64,000 nucleotides of DNA from contig CM055108.1 in NCBI GenBank assembly GCA_029204225.1, forward strand, positions 458,217-522,216. The letters run 5' to 3'. This document shows, one piece after another, positions 33,005-45,057 of the stretch. This DNA is from Diphasiastrum complanatum (taxonomy: Eukaryota; Streptophyta; Lycopodiopsida; Lycopodiales; Lycopodiaceae). The notes beneath the pieces were generated by a model. That model was not told the DNA's origin. It did no database searches and was given only the letters and a program-made list of their open reading frames with translations. Each line of letters opens with the position of its first letter. The first letter of the stretch is position 1. The position numbers and the translations under genes were made by a program.

Positions 33005-34327
33005 TTGGCTGTAAATCATGAAACTTCAATATCAATGTTGCCGCAATGTCAAACCCAGGACACTTTTATTTTTTTGCATAGTTTTCGCAAAAAGATTTAC
33101 GTATAGTTTTGTACTTTGCCATGGAACATCTTCATCTTCACTAGAATTACTTGACTAGTATGTATATGGTATATCCATCATGGGGGTGACATATGCAAAG
33201 CCCCAGGAGGGAGTAACACGTACAGGCCATATACGTCGCTTCAACTGCAGCTTCCTTACATAGCTGAGAAGGGTTGCAAGTGCTCATTACATATACATAA
33301 TGGATACCTTGTGACTATGATGCCCTTTTTTTAGGAGCTTAAAAAGCATAAAGTGTCATGTGTTTTTTTGCAATTTCAGAACAAAATTCAAGTTGCATAT
33401 TACATGCCATAATTTTAAGTATTAAATATTATACAAAAATACATAATCTTATTCCGTTCCATAAAATGCAACAACATATTGAAATTCAGTGTTGATGCCT
33501 TTCCTAATTTCATGATGCCTATTCTGTTTTGTGATTGTCAAGTGAATAAAAATTGACAATACAAGGTTTATTGAGTTTACAACAGTCTAGAACGTTAAAA
33601 AAAGCACAGCTTGGCTAAAAAGGTCGGAACCTCATGGTGATTCAATTGATGTAAGTTTTGGTTAAAAAAGCACAGCTTGGTTAAAAATGTCGAAACCTCA
33701 TGGTGACTCAATTAATGTAAGTTTTTTGCTTGCATACACAATAAAATAATTTTTGATTTTACCAATAGATAAAACAACCAATTAATTGTCCACACATTAT
33801 TCAAAAATTTCTGATCTAATAGAGAAAAAGGTTGAATACTTCTTTCATTTGAATCAACAAATGCATACATGTGTAGCAAAAAATGTTTGGTCAAAGTATT
33901 GGTCTTTGAGCAGGTCATAGTCTCAATGTAATATTGGGCATTTGCTTGTGACAACTACTTTTTATACTAACATGTAATGCATATATTCTTGCTTTGATAT
34001 GAATGGCTATTATCAAAAGTGTTATATTGTCATTGCTGCCACTAAAACTATCTCTTTACTGCAAAAAAAGTTTCACATATGGCCCTTGAATCACTATATT
34101 ATAAAAACAGAAGCAGCTCAATTCTGTTGTAGGGTTTTCATAATTTTTGTAGCACTAGCTACATTGAGAGAGATATAACAATTTGTGAGATTTTCAAATG
34201 TAGGTCCATAAGAGGTATTAGCATTGTGTGTGAAGGTGCAATTTGTTATGTGCTTGTAAATGCTTGAATCAAGCTTTGCAATGGTGGCTGGATTGTTCCA
34301 AAGTGCCATATTGTCATCAAAAGTCTT
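33005..34327. other. 3' UTR and intergenic sequence of the DUF547 gene
   Basis: No further gene is seen. It holds the AATAAA mentioned above and a 66-bp tandem duplication. Confidence 0.45.
33595..33726 (+). repeat. 66-bp tandem duplication, two units
   Basis: AAAGCACAGCTTGGYTAAAA ... ATGTAAGTTTT occurs twice with a 66-bp period, about 90% identical. Confidence 0.9.
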
Positions 34328-34615
34328 TCAATAATTACGTGGCAAAGGACCAGAAGATGAAGGAGTCTCGGGTGGTGGAAATGTACGCTGTGGGAGAACA
34401 GTTAGAGATAGTGGAGAAACACTGGACTGTAATGATAGTGTAGCAATCTGGGCAGAAAGAGCAGTGAACGTCTCTCGTAACTCCCGACATAAATCAGTGC
34501 ATACAGAACTCATGGTTTCCCTAAGATGATCTCGGAATTCATGTCGTACTTCATCAAGGTAAGTGGAAGACGGTATGCGAGGCTCAGAAGATGTAGGGGA
34601 AGTATCCATGGTCAA
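34328..34615 (-). pseudogene. gag-like ORF start of an LTR element
   Basis: A 95-codon open frame on the minus strand, beginning MTMDTSPTSSEPRIPSS just after the leader of the LTR element at 34620-35830. It has an amphipathic segment (RHEFRDHLRETMSS, LCRELRETFTALSAQIATL) that fits a coiled gag N-terminus. No capsid or knuckle follows, and the frame ends at 34328 where the element appears cut. Assignment rests on position after LTR, primer site and leader more than on sequence. Confidence 0.55.
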
Positions 34616-35351
34616 GGAATGCAGGAAGTGAAGAGAGTGTAAGAAAAGCTTAATATCGGAGGGAGCGGACTTTTGTCGTCACCCCAAATACGCTTTAGGT
34701 ACACAAACGACACTAAGAGCAAGAAAGGAAATGACAAATGTCAAGAAAAGCTGTGGAAAGCAAGGAAAAACCAGCAAAGATATCTCTCGATAGAGCTCCA
34801 AGCGTGTGCGAAGGGCTGGCTGGAAAATGTGACCACAATGAGAATGAAAGTGGGCGCTGGACAGCCTCCAATCAATGCTAAAAATATGGCTGGAAATTTG
34901 TGGAAAACGTGATGAAATAGGGCGATGGACAACCTCCAATTAAAACTGAAATATGGCTGAAACTCTGCTGGAACAATGGCTGAAAAATGTGATGAAGTAG
35001 GGCGCTGGACAGCCTCCAATCAATGCTGAAAAGATGGCTGGGAATCCTCTCCTTGAATCAAATGGAGGATTCAAAAAAAGAGAGAAAAGGATCTGGAACT
35101 TGGGCGCTGGAAATAATCTGCCTAAAAAGAAATTTTTCTTTTCTGGCCGCCAAATTTAGCGGAAATACTTCTGCTAACTATCTGCTAAAGCTCCGCCAAG
35201 GGAAATGCTCTGATGGGAGTTGGTCCTCCTCCAAACTGTGCTGAATGTTGCTGAAGCAAAGAGACAAAAGCCCTCATCAAAGAGAGAAAAATCAGCAAGG
35301 AAAATGGGCGCCCAATCAGAAAATTAGATTTGAAATTCAGCAATCAAGAAA
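34616..35351 (-). other. Leader of the LTR element, with internal tandem repeats
   Basis: Contains three copies of a 60-75 bp repeat with the core GGGCGCTGGACAGCCTCCAA (about 34852-34880, 34919-34942 with GGGCGATGGACAACC, and 34999-35026). A second repeat-rich part carries TGGCCGCCAAATTTAGCGG. Matching remnants are at 15640-16076 and 17380-17578. Confidence 0.75.
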
Positions 35352-35365
35352 GTGCTCTAATACCA
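35352..35365 (-). other. tRNA primer binding site
   Basis: The minus strand reads TGGTATTAGAGCAC directly after the LTR end TAACT. It is a one-base variant of the Met-tRNA site. Confidence 0.8.
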
Positions 35366-35830
35366 AGTTATGATCAAAATCTCAGGTGTTGAATCAATGA
35401 AGCATAAAAGACAGCAATAGACTAAAGCCCTACAAGCAATAGACAAGACAATAGGTTCTCCCACGAAGAGCCCAAGCAATACAAATCAATAATCTGAAAA
35501 ATGAGTGTACAAATGCCCCTATAAATACCCTACCAATGAACCCTAAAATAGGAATTCAAATGTAAAGGGAGGCAAAATGTGGAGAGAAAATAGTGCACCC
35601 TCCTACGGGCCCCCACTCCACATATAACCATATAATAAGGGCCCAAGGCCAGTCAATGTCATAAAAAAGCACCCAGTGCAGGTCATAAGCATATAAAAAG
35701 GCTCTGGGGCCTATACATGACTAATATAAAATGCATAACTAGAAATATACATAACCAACAGTAAATGTAAAGAGGCCTGCGGAATATATGCAGAGCAGCC
35801 CAATAGGCCTGTATTCTGTAGTCCATAACT
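35366..35830 (-). repeat. LTR (465 bp) with AGTTA...TAACT ends
   Basis: On the minus strand it begins AGTTATGGACTAC and ends TGATCATAACT. It shares layout and patches (GCCTTGGGCCCTTATTAT-like, GAGTGGGGGCC, AGGGTGCACTATTTTC) with the solo LTRs at 2530-2975 and 21337-22049. The adjacent primer site identifies it as a 5' LTR. Confidence 0.82.
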
Positions 35831-36200
35831 GGAGCTGCATAGCATGGCTGGATTGGATCATAAGTGGCAGTCATGGCTTCGTATTGGCATGTCGGGTCCA
35901 CTTGATAATTAGCATCGGGCGTTTCCTCAACATAATATGTAGCTAGATCAACGTAGCCATGATCAATCATTTGGGTAGGTACTTGTGGCAGAGGTGGATT
36001 TATTACATAAGGCTGTCTAGGCTGAAACTGATGTAGGCCTATAGGCCTTGGCTGAAAATGTCCTGGTCGCTGAAAAGTCTGTTGTGAATTGAAGTGCGGT
36101 GGACCATGGGGTCGGTATGGCCTAAACATCGGTCAAGCAGTCTGCGAAAAATATGTCTTCAAGTGTGGGCACTCGTTGGCAGTATGGTTTTGGGAACAAA
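35831..36200 (-). pseudogene. Gag C-terminal fragment, Athila/Tat-like zinc knuckle
   Basis: On the minus strand a knuckle remnant NICSQNHTANECP (spacing C-x3-H-x4-C, first Cys lost) is followed after a stop by a Pro/Gln/Phe-rich tail (MFRPYRPHGPPHF, RPGHFQPRPIGLHQF). C-x2-C-x3-H-x4-C knuckles are usual in Athila/Tat gag. The frame runs directly into the LTR at 35830. Either that LTR element inserted here, or this is the end of an upstream tandem copy of it. Confidence 0.6.
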
Positions 36201-36989
36201 TATTATACATAGCTCATTGTGCTTGAATGTGACTATATATTTTTTGTTACGTATGTCTCTACTCTCTGCCTCTCACTCCTCTTGTTCATCTACGTTGTTC
36301 ATTCTGTTTTTATTATTATATCTGTCGAAATGAAAACAATGGCAAAAAATCTACAACCAGAATAATCCTAGGGCCATATGGTTGTTCCCAACTAATGGTC
36401 TCCTAGGCTACCTTCACTAAACTTCTAAATGATTCTACTAAACTCCACAAAGGGGAATAACATTCACCATAAAATAAGAATGAACCAACGGAGAAAGTTG
36501 AGTGGGGCTCGAGCGCCTACCGCAAGGTATTCATTTCGCCATTAGGAACACAAGATGCATAAAAGAGTGATCTATTATACAAGTGTTATGGAAGGCCCAC
36601 CTCCACTCCTATATATGCCAAGAGTGGTGGGCCTATGTTCTAATGTGCTTATGGGACAAAACTTAAGCTTATTACTAACTAACTTGTAAAGTGTCTTCTC
36701 TAATCAAAATGAAGTGCACTTAACCTTAGCTTACAATGAACTGAGGATTTAAATCCTAAACTTAGATTTTCTAAGTTGAACTATTGCAAATGGTTATTTG
36801 TAATAGTTAAACTTCAATAGTAAAAGGTCTAAATATAAGGTTTTCCTAAGCCTTTATTTGCTCTACCAATTGAATTTACTTGTGGGCTTACAAAACACTT
36901 GCCACAATAAATTCTTAAAGTTTGAAGGACCTTGGGCTAACATCTTTGCAATGCACTAGCCACTTTCTAGAGAATGATGAAATATTATT

Positions 36990-37900
36990 TTTCAAGATTA
37001 TCAACGAGTATTTTTGGAAGTTTTCATAGACGATTTCTGTGTGTATAGTGCCACTAAAGACCATATTTCTAAGCTTTGAATGACTTTATAGAAATGCCAA
37101 GAAACATCTTTATGCTTATATCTAGAGAAATGCTACTCTGGAATGGAAGAAGGTATCTTGTTGGGTTAGCAAATTTATGTAAGAGGCATCGAAGTAGACC
37201 AAAATAAGGTGAAAGTTATTAAGAATCTATGTGAACCAACAACTTTTAGAGAACTACAAGGACTTCTAGGCCATGTTGGCTACTATAGATGTTTTATCAA
37301 AGACTATGCATTTTTAGATTCTCCATTAACACAATTATCGAAGAAAGATTCAAAGTACATATGGACAATTGATGGTCAAAAATCTTTCGATCAATTGGAA
37401 TAAAATTAATGGAAGCTCCAGCCTTATGCCCCCTAGACTGGGTAAGAAAATTCCATGCTTATATTGACATTTCTTCATCTGTGACTGGAGTAACAGTCAG
37501 TCAAAAAGATGATGCAAAGAAGGATTTATGTAGGGCGTCAGTTATTCAGTTTGGAAATGAACTATTCAGTTACAGAGTGAGAAGCATTTGGAATTATTTA
37601 TACAATAAAGAAATTTTGACAATACCTACTCGGATATCCATTTGTTTTCCATGTCGGTCACTTCGAAATATCTTGTAAATAATGCTGATTTATCAGGACG
37701 AATAGCAAATGGGTACAACTGGTACAAGAATTGACCTTTCAAATCAAAATGAGATGCTTTATACAAACACTAACTTCCTTTTACAATTAAGTGGAATGAA
37801 ACCTAATGAACCAATTGGAGATAAATTTCTTGATGAAGAACTATATCTAATCAATGTTGAGAATTCACTATATTGAATTCAAACAGTTTGGATCCCAAAT
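36990..37900 (+). pseudogene. Ty3/gypsy RT-RNase H remnant, Athila/Tat type
   Basis: Plus-strand fragments in shifting frames: VFIDDFCVYS (the catalytic xDD block) near 37025, EEGILLG near 37145, GLLGHVGYYRCFIKDYA near 37265, then APALCPLDW, YIDISSSVTG and later PIGDKFLDEELYLIN near 37815. GHxGYYRRFIKDxA is typical of the Athila/Tat branch, unlike the chromoviruses elsewhere in the window. At least five frame breaks and a stop at 37401 show long decay. Confidence 0.82.
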
Positions 37901-38779
37901 GTTCAACCTAAAATCTGATTTGAACTTGCTTTCTTAAGACTAGCTTTCTAGCAACAACTTGCTAAAAATGGACTGTCCTTTGATCAGTAATTGTACTTGG
38001 ATCTGATAACATGTTGTAAGTACAGTACAAAGGACCATAAATGAACCTACATAAGGCTCCAAGAATGATTGATTGATTGATACACCTACCTATTGCAAAA
38101 GTAGTCACAAGATCTTGATCTAGAAAGGCACCCACAATCAAGAGCAATCAAAACCATTGATCAAATATGGAATTGCGACCCCACACGTGTGTGGTACAGA
38201 CTAAAATATAGCCTATTATTAGAGATTAAGTGGAATCAAGTTTAGATACCAAAGCATTCACAAAAACTCAAGACAAATGTGTAGAAAACTCAAGATTGCC
38301 AATTTGCTCCAAAAAATTCTATCTCCTCACTATCGAATGATGGATTGTATGTACAATAAGCTCTTCCCCACCTCAAGCTAGGTGAAAATCCAGCATATAA
38401 TAAGCTCTTCCCCACCTCAAGTTAGGTGAAAATCTAGCATATAATAAGGAAGATGATTGATCCTTTTTTCTCTTATTTGTCAATCTTACCTAACGCTAGA
38501 GTTTTTCCAAGTTGGTGACTAGGTTGGTTATCCATCTCCATGATTCAAGGAATTTGGCCCTATAATTTAGGAACTATAACCAAACAAGCCTAACTAACCC
38601 TATGAATGAGATCTAAGCTACTTGACCTCACCTCACACGTGCCAGCAAGTGATCATAAGATCAATACAACAAAAATGGCACTTTTCTTCCCTTGGAATGA
38701 CATGCATGTGAAAGTCTTCTTCAAGCTCTTGATTCTAGAGTATTTTCAAGACTCAAACTATCAACACAAACTAAAATAG
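37901..38779. other. Non-coding; decayed repeat sequence
   Basis: A GTTATCAGATCC-like stretch on the minus strand near 38000 may be an old primer site. No gene is supported. Confidence 0.35.
38355..38442 (+). repeat. 44-bp tandem duplication, two units
   Basis: AATAAGCTCTTCCCCACCTC ... CAGCATAT occurs twice in a row with two or three mismatches. Confidence 0.92.
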
Positions 38780-39345
38780 GATAATTCATTCAATTATGTT
38801 TCCTATTTTTGATCAGAAAAACTCACCAACTGTATCAAGATGAACATTTTCTTTGACAAAAATGATACATCTAGAAAGAAAAGTAAGAGTAGAAAATGCA
38901 CCTATAAAAAAAACAAAGTTAATAAGCAAATTCTTAGTACTTACACCTTTACTTGCATTTTTTTCATAAGCCCAGCTTTACTGTTTAAAGTGATGACTTT
39001 TATAGTAATGGGGTACAACTAACTAACCATTTGCATCATTCATTACAATGAAATTGTTGCTTTTATGAAGGCAATCATTGTACATGTCAAATTTATGCTT
39101 TTTAGTTCTCTTTAGAGTGATATATCAACATTTTGTTTAATTCATTAACCATTCCAATTAGCATAGTGTATGTGATGGCCAAACTTTTCACCTTTTATGT
39201 ATGTGTATATAAACATTAAGATTTATAACAATGTAAAAGATGGGCCTACAAAGATGCATACAATCACAATGACCAAAAACTACAAAAACTACAAGGCTTA
39301 GAAGAATTAGGGCAAGATATAGTGGCATCTGGAGACACAACTCAT
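38780..39345 (+). repeat. Direct repeat copy 1 (~0.56 kb)
   Basis: Aligns, at roughly 80-85% by eye, with 42300-42875 in the same orientation. Shared anchors are ACATTTTCTTTRACAAAAAT, GTTCTCTTTAGAGTGATA and GGGCCTACAAAGATGCATAC. A minus-strand Copia remnant lies between the copies, so these may be its LTRs, but no TG...CA ends, primer site or target duplication were found. Confidence 0.75.
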
Positions 39346-39768
39346 CCTTGTCAAGAGCCTTGTAACGTTGGGATCTTTTGTAGTCTTACGTGCATTCTAT
39401 CAAGTCTAGAATTTTTATTGCATTTTGTAGAAATTTAGTTGTATTACAATTCAATATAAAATTGTGAGATCCATATGTTTCAACATTGCTCTTGCAAACT
39501 CCATAATTGTACAATTTTTACAATTATTTATTTTAGTGTGTTGTGGAGAGTAAGACTACATAGATTGTCTTTTGATGTCATTTTCTTTGAAAAACATCTC
39601 AAACTTCATTGAGTTATGCTCTTCCCCACTATTAATTTAAACACTTTGATCCTCGCATTGGCTTGATTTTATCTAAAACATGCAAATGCATATGATTTTT
39701 TTTTTTCAAAAAGTAAATCTGTGTCCTTCTCAAAAGTCATCTATTATTGTCATGACATGGCACGCTCT

Positions 39769-40348
39769 TCAAAGTGACATCATTTGCATTGGACCAGACA
39801 AACTGGAATGGTTAAGATTTAGTTTTTTTTTTTCCTTGAATGCTTTCCTATGATGCTTACCAAATAGGCATCCTTCATAAACATGATCCTTTTGATCTTT
39901 GTAAGCCACTAACTTCTTTAAGAATTGCAAACTCCTATAGTTAAGATGTCCTAAACATATGTGCCATAAACCAGGTGATGATATAATTGATGATGCACGT
40001 TTATTTTGACTTGGTAAATTAGCATTGAGATTATACAACTCACATTTATAATCACCATATTTAGTAGTAGATTTTTTTCCACATCTACAACAAAGCAATT
40101 TTTTAGTGTGGCCCAATGGCCCAACTTATGACAATACAAGCATTTTTTTTTTTGTATTTTTGTATTTTTGCTGTTAAAAGGTCCACCATTATCATCCTTG
40201 GCACACTTTGTTCTATCTTGTTATAATCCTTGTTTCCCTTGGTAATTAGCACTTGATCATCTCTTGATAAAGCTTGATCATTTGATAATCCAATTTTTAC
40301 ATTTGATATTATGATTTTAATGCACTCCATATGCTTGTTGTGTGTCAA
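39769..40348 (-). pseudogene. Copia gag knuckle and GAG-pre-integrase remnant
   Basis: On the minus strand a knuckle CLYCHKLGHWATLKNC near 40140 (spacing altered at the last Cys) precedes the GAG-pre-integrase domain LWHICLGHLNYRSLQFLKKL and CLFGKHHRKAF (39990-39840), with the usual LWHxRxGHLN and CxxGKxxRxxF motifs. Protease is missing or scrambled between them and integrase is absent after 39770. Frames differ across the piece. It lies between the direct repeats at 38780 and 42300 and may be the internal remnant of one Copia element. Confidence 0.82.
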
Positions 40349-40759
40349 ATTGCCAATCTAGATCAAGATTTTGATGACTATAACCATAAAAAAAACCAAA
40401 TGATTTGCAAAGTTTTGTACCGAGCCACCCCTTGGTCAAGGTAAGGGGTGGCTTTGGTACAAAACTTGAATTTTGTCTTACTTGCTCTATGACTGACCAT
40501 AGCCTTTTGTCATCACCTTGCCTACTCTAGAGTGTCCTCATCTATTATATCTTTAGTGTGCATGGTGGGATTAGGCCTATCATATATCGTAGGGAAGCTC
40601 TTAACCCAATATAGGGCTTATGTCTCTATTTGATTAAGGCACCACCTCACGTGAGAGTGCTTATGGATGATTTTGGTTATTGGATAATGTAGCTTGCATG
40701 AAAGGGACTATCCTCAAAAGAGAATTCACATGTCATATGGAGGGCATGCACAAATGCGT

Positions 40760-40778
40760 TGTGTGTGTGTGTGTGTGT
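40760..40778 (+). repeat. (GT)n tract
   Basis: Nine to ten GT units. Confidence 0.95.
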
Positions 40779-40959
40779 CTCAACATTGAACAAACTCTTT
40801 TATTGAAAATATAATCTGATGAGATATGGACATCAAATATTGTTAAAGCTCTCACATATTACAACACATGAAAATGTATATTTTAAATTTCCAAAATTGG
40901 TAAATTTTGTGGTTCTCAATACACCAAGTAATCCAGTTTTCTAAGCCACCAAGTCATAA

Positions 40960-41225
40960 AAACATTATTCCTTTGCACACCAATAAGTGTAATATAAATT
41001 TAATCTCTCAATCAAAATAAAATCACGGATGTTTGACCAAATGGTTTGCAAGTTATGAAGTTTTTTTTTTTGGGTGAACATAATATTTAAGGAAGGAGGT
41101 GCCTCTTCCAATTTGGTTTGAAGGAAAATTGATCTATGCAAAATATTAGTAAATTTCATCAGGCATTGTTGAGACCAATTTAGGGAGTTGTCACAATATA
41201 CAAGGCTGAAATTATATGTGTGTGT

Positions 41226-41281
<56 letters not shown>

Positions 41282-41610
41282 TTGGTTCCAAGCCTCCTTG
41301 AACTTGATCCAACTACCATGACATGAAAAGTAGACTCTATCTAACATGCGCATCTAAACTCCTTGCTAGTTCTCCTATTGTGTCAGGTGTACATAGGGGA
41401 ACTATTACAAACGTCAGTGGCTTCTTTGAAATCGATTTGATCTTTGACCTTGTACCAAGCAAACTTTTGTTTAGAAGAAATAATGCCCATGCCATTGACA
41501 TGTTTAAGGTACATGTTGAAATCCCCAACTAGAATAGAACAAAAAAATCCCAAAAGTGGGTTCAAGGAATGATGTTGCACGGGATTACAGGTATAAACAT
41601 TGTGCAAAAA
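40960..41610 (-). pseudogene. L1-like endonuclease remnant, separate from the (CT)n LINEs
   Basis: The minus strand near 41545 encodes ILVGDFNMYLKHVNGMG and, downstream, FAWYKVKDQIDF. Plant L1 endonucleases have GDFNMxL followed by W...LxDxxxxxDxF and a TWSNxR block; here SSPMYT-NRR, in shifted frames near 41390, is its equivalent. It has no similarity to the endonuclease of LINE A beyond the shared fold. The (GT)n-poly(G) run at 41216-41280 interrupts it. No reverse transcriptase was recognised. Confidence 0.65.
41216..41280 (+). repeat. (GT)n followed by a run of 41 G
   Basis: About 12 GT units pass directly into an uninterrupted G homopolymer (41240-41280). Such a long G run is rare in plant DNA and could be an assembly or polishing error. 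Confidence 0.95.
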
Positions 41611-42299
41611 AATTCATGGAAATCCATGTTAGATGCTAGATTTCTACATTGTTGATGAATCTAGATGTGCACCCAAATTTAGCCAAAGATCTAATGATCC
41701 ATTAATGATATTTTGGATCTGATTTTTTCACATTTATGTCTAGCTAATAATGCAAGATTTAAAAAAAGGTACTTTTTTAAACTCAAAGCTTTTTTATTTT
41801 AAAGGATTGCTAAAACCTTGTGTGAACTTGCAAACCATGAAAAATGGACGGAAACATTTGACCCTAAGATGTCATATCTTCCAATGACAATGATACATCT
41901 CTAGGTGTTGATTAGCACAAATTTCATAATAAAATTGAAGAGTGGAGCAAGTATCTTCAAAGTGAATTATTTCTTCATAAGTAGCAAATATGTATTCATT
42001 ATTCACTAAATCATCATGAATACATCATATATGTTGATTAAACTAAATGAATTTAGTCAAATTCATGCATTTGACATAGATTTACATACACTTACCTTGA
42101 GTCAAAACATACAAACCTTTAGAAAAAAACAAGAGAGAACAAAGTCATCTTCCAAAAAAGGTAGCCTTTGACTTTGATCAATAAGTAAATATGGTAAAAA
42201 GGCTTAAGTGATTATTTGTTTACATGTTGTGTAAATAGAATAGATTTCATGAAGGTATACCATATATGCATCTTCTAGGTAACCATGAATTTTCTTGTG

Positions 42300-42875
42300 T
42301 TTAAGCATAAAGTAAAGAATAATCTGATTCTATTTCATATTTTTGATGAGAAAAACACTCTAAATGCATCAAGCTGCACATTTTCTTTAACAAAAATGAT
42401 GCACCTAGAAAGAAATATAATAGTACAAAATGCACTTATGAAACCAACAAAAGTTAATAGGCAAATTCTTAGTGCTTGGGTCTTTACTTGCATTTGTCCC
42501 CATAAGCATGACTTTACTATTTAAAAGGATGGTTTTTATGATAATGGGTTACAACTAATCATTTGCAATCAAATCGTTTCTTTTATGAAGGCAATGATCA
42601 TTGTACATGTCACATTTTTGCTTTTGTTTATAAACCAAGTTCTCTTTAGAGTGATAATTCAGCATTTTGTTTATTCATTTAACCATCCCAATAACATAGT
42701 GTATGTGATGGCTAAGCTTTTTGCTTTGTATGTATATATGTATAAACTTTAAGATTCATAGTAACATTAAAGGTGGGCCTACAAAGATGCATACAATCAC
42801 AATGAGCAAAAATCACAAGGCTTTGAAGAATTTGGACAAGATATAGTGGAATTTAGTGCCTGGGCTATCTTAAAT
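42300..42875 (+). repeat. Direct repeat copy 2 (~0.57 kb)
   Basis: Partner of 38780-39345, about 3.5 kb downstream, same orientation. Confidence 0.75.
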
Positions 42876-44958
42876 GATTTGGGCCAGATATAGTAAGCTT
42901 GATATTGAGAAATTTTGAAATGGGAGAAGATGAACTCTCTTGTGACCATGATATCATTTTTCAATGAGGATGATCAACCTTCTTGAATTTAAAGAGTCCA
43001 ATTTTTAAAGTTCCAACATTTATGTTTTAGGAATAAAGTATACTTGAAGTTGAGGACACAAGCATAAATAACTTTTTTAGAAATTTCAAGTGGTAAGGTA
43101 GAAAAACAATTAGTTCACAACTTGCCCCATTTTAGTCATAATCATGTCAAAATAGACCCAGTTGTGGGGTAATGATTGCTTATGAGTCACATTTTCTACT
43201 GTCATTCTATGTCTCAACTCTCGAGACTCCCATTTCACCCAAAGACTTGAGATAGTTTTCGTAAAGTCCACTACATATCTTAGGATTTATTAAGGTGCTT
43301 TGAACTTGTTCAGTGTCCCCAAATGTGTCAGGGGACTTCCATCAATCTTCGATACATCCAAGGCCTATTTGAAAGTCATTGTCTTTCTTTCACTTATTCC
43401 TCAAAATTAAGAGCTTCAATGGTCATTTTCTATGATGTTGTTTTTTATTTTTAAAATTTGAAAGTTCATATAGCTTCATGAGTATTATAAGTGTGTGCAT
43501 TGGATCTTAAATTCCCTTGATATGAAACACTTTCATTTTTGAAGATGGTCATAAAAACTATAGATTCCAATATTAAAAGATATAAGGTTCTACAATACAC
43601 ATTCCTTAATCATTTATCTCAAGTTCTTTCGTAGTTCCTACATCTTTTAACAACATCTTATACCCTTAGAACATTTACAAAAGATTCATTTATGTAGTAT
43701 CGACATTTTCAATGGTATAGGCAAGATTCAATGCAATTTTGTCATGGCAATCATCACCAATATTTCAATCTTTTGGAAATTTTACATAGATTAAATGGTA
43801 ATATTATTATAAACTCAATAGTTGCAATTGTACTTTGTGCCAAAGAAGCACAATTGAAAGGCTTTGCAAAAAAATATCATAATCTAGATGCCCCATGGTC
43901 CAAGTAGGACATTTTAATAAATAGGTTCAAACAACATTGTGTAATGGTTCATTTATTTTTTATTTGTACAATTGGAGTATGAGAGTTTCCTTTTTCACTT
44001 TGGATTGCATCATGTGAATGATTTTCCTTCTCTTTGTGTCTATGCATGTGAGAAATTGACAAAATGAGAGGATATCAGAGATCAATCACATGAAGGTCCA
44101 AACGACGTGAATGTTTATCATGCATTGCATTATGTCGAAGTAATATTTTGTTTAACAAGAGTTGTTAGCCTAAAGGCCCTTAAATGCACATGGATTTGTG
44201 CTAAGAATGATCACATTCGTAGGGATTGGAATGACATGGAATTGCCCTAATCCTATTATGAATGTTAGGGTTAAAATGCTTTGCTAGTTATGTATGCACG
44301 CAAGTATTGTTCTATTGCTAAATAAGACATGATCAGGTTGTAAAACGGAGAAAAACAATGAGTAGATCGCGGGTTTTTGGAAAGCATGAATATGCTCAGG
44401 AGTTACGATAACTGTACATTACTTGTTCTCCGTATGACAGGTGCAAGTACCGATATGGCATGGATTTGCCCCTGTACTCATGTACTATTCTATGAGACCT
44501 CTTGTTTGTGACTTGCAGTTTATCTAACATGGCTATTTTTCAATACAAAATGAATGATTAATTATATAGATATGGACCAATGCCAATATACTAATCAAAA
44601 TGGTAGTTGCCCTGATACGGTGAGGACGTGGTTTGGCCTATTGCTATAAACAATATGTTACGTAAAAAAGACTAGACTAGTCTATTCCATTATTATTGCA
44701 TGTTGTCAAGTTGGTAAACTTATTTTGTACATGGATAACAACTAACATTTAGCGCTGACACATGTGTTCTTCATTGTGCTAACTTGCGCGGTTTTGTGTG
44801 GTGGGATGGTGGCAGGTATTAGCTGGATGTTTTGAAATAAGTTTTGCTTTACGGTGCTTTATGAGTACTATATACTTTTCAACTATGTTTTTCCTTGTTG
44901 ATTTATGAAGAAAGGGTTTTAAAAGGTTTGGTCTTGACTTGTCAAGAGGAGCTTCTGT

Positions 44959-44961
<3 letters not shown>
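42876..44961. other. Non-coding, no feature recognised
   Basis: AT-rich, with no long open frame or domain and no repeat relation to the rest of the window noticed. Confidence 0.45.

Positions 44962-45054
<93 letters not shown>
44962..45054 (+). repeat. (CT)n tract, ~93 bp, without an adjacent LINE
   Basis: A perfect dinucleotide run flanked by ATCTCTC and CTCGGCCTGG. Neither side resembles a LINE 5' or 3' end, so it could represent an unoccupied site of the same kind. Confidence 0.96.
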
Positions 45055-45057
<3 letters not shown>

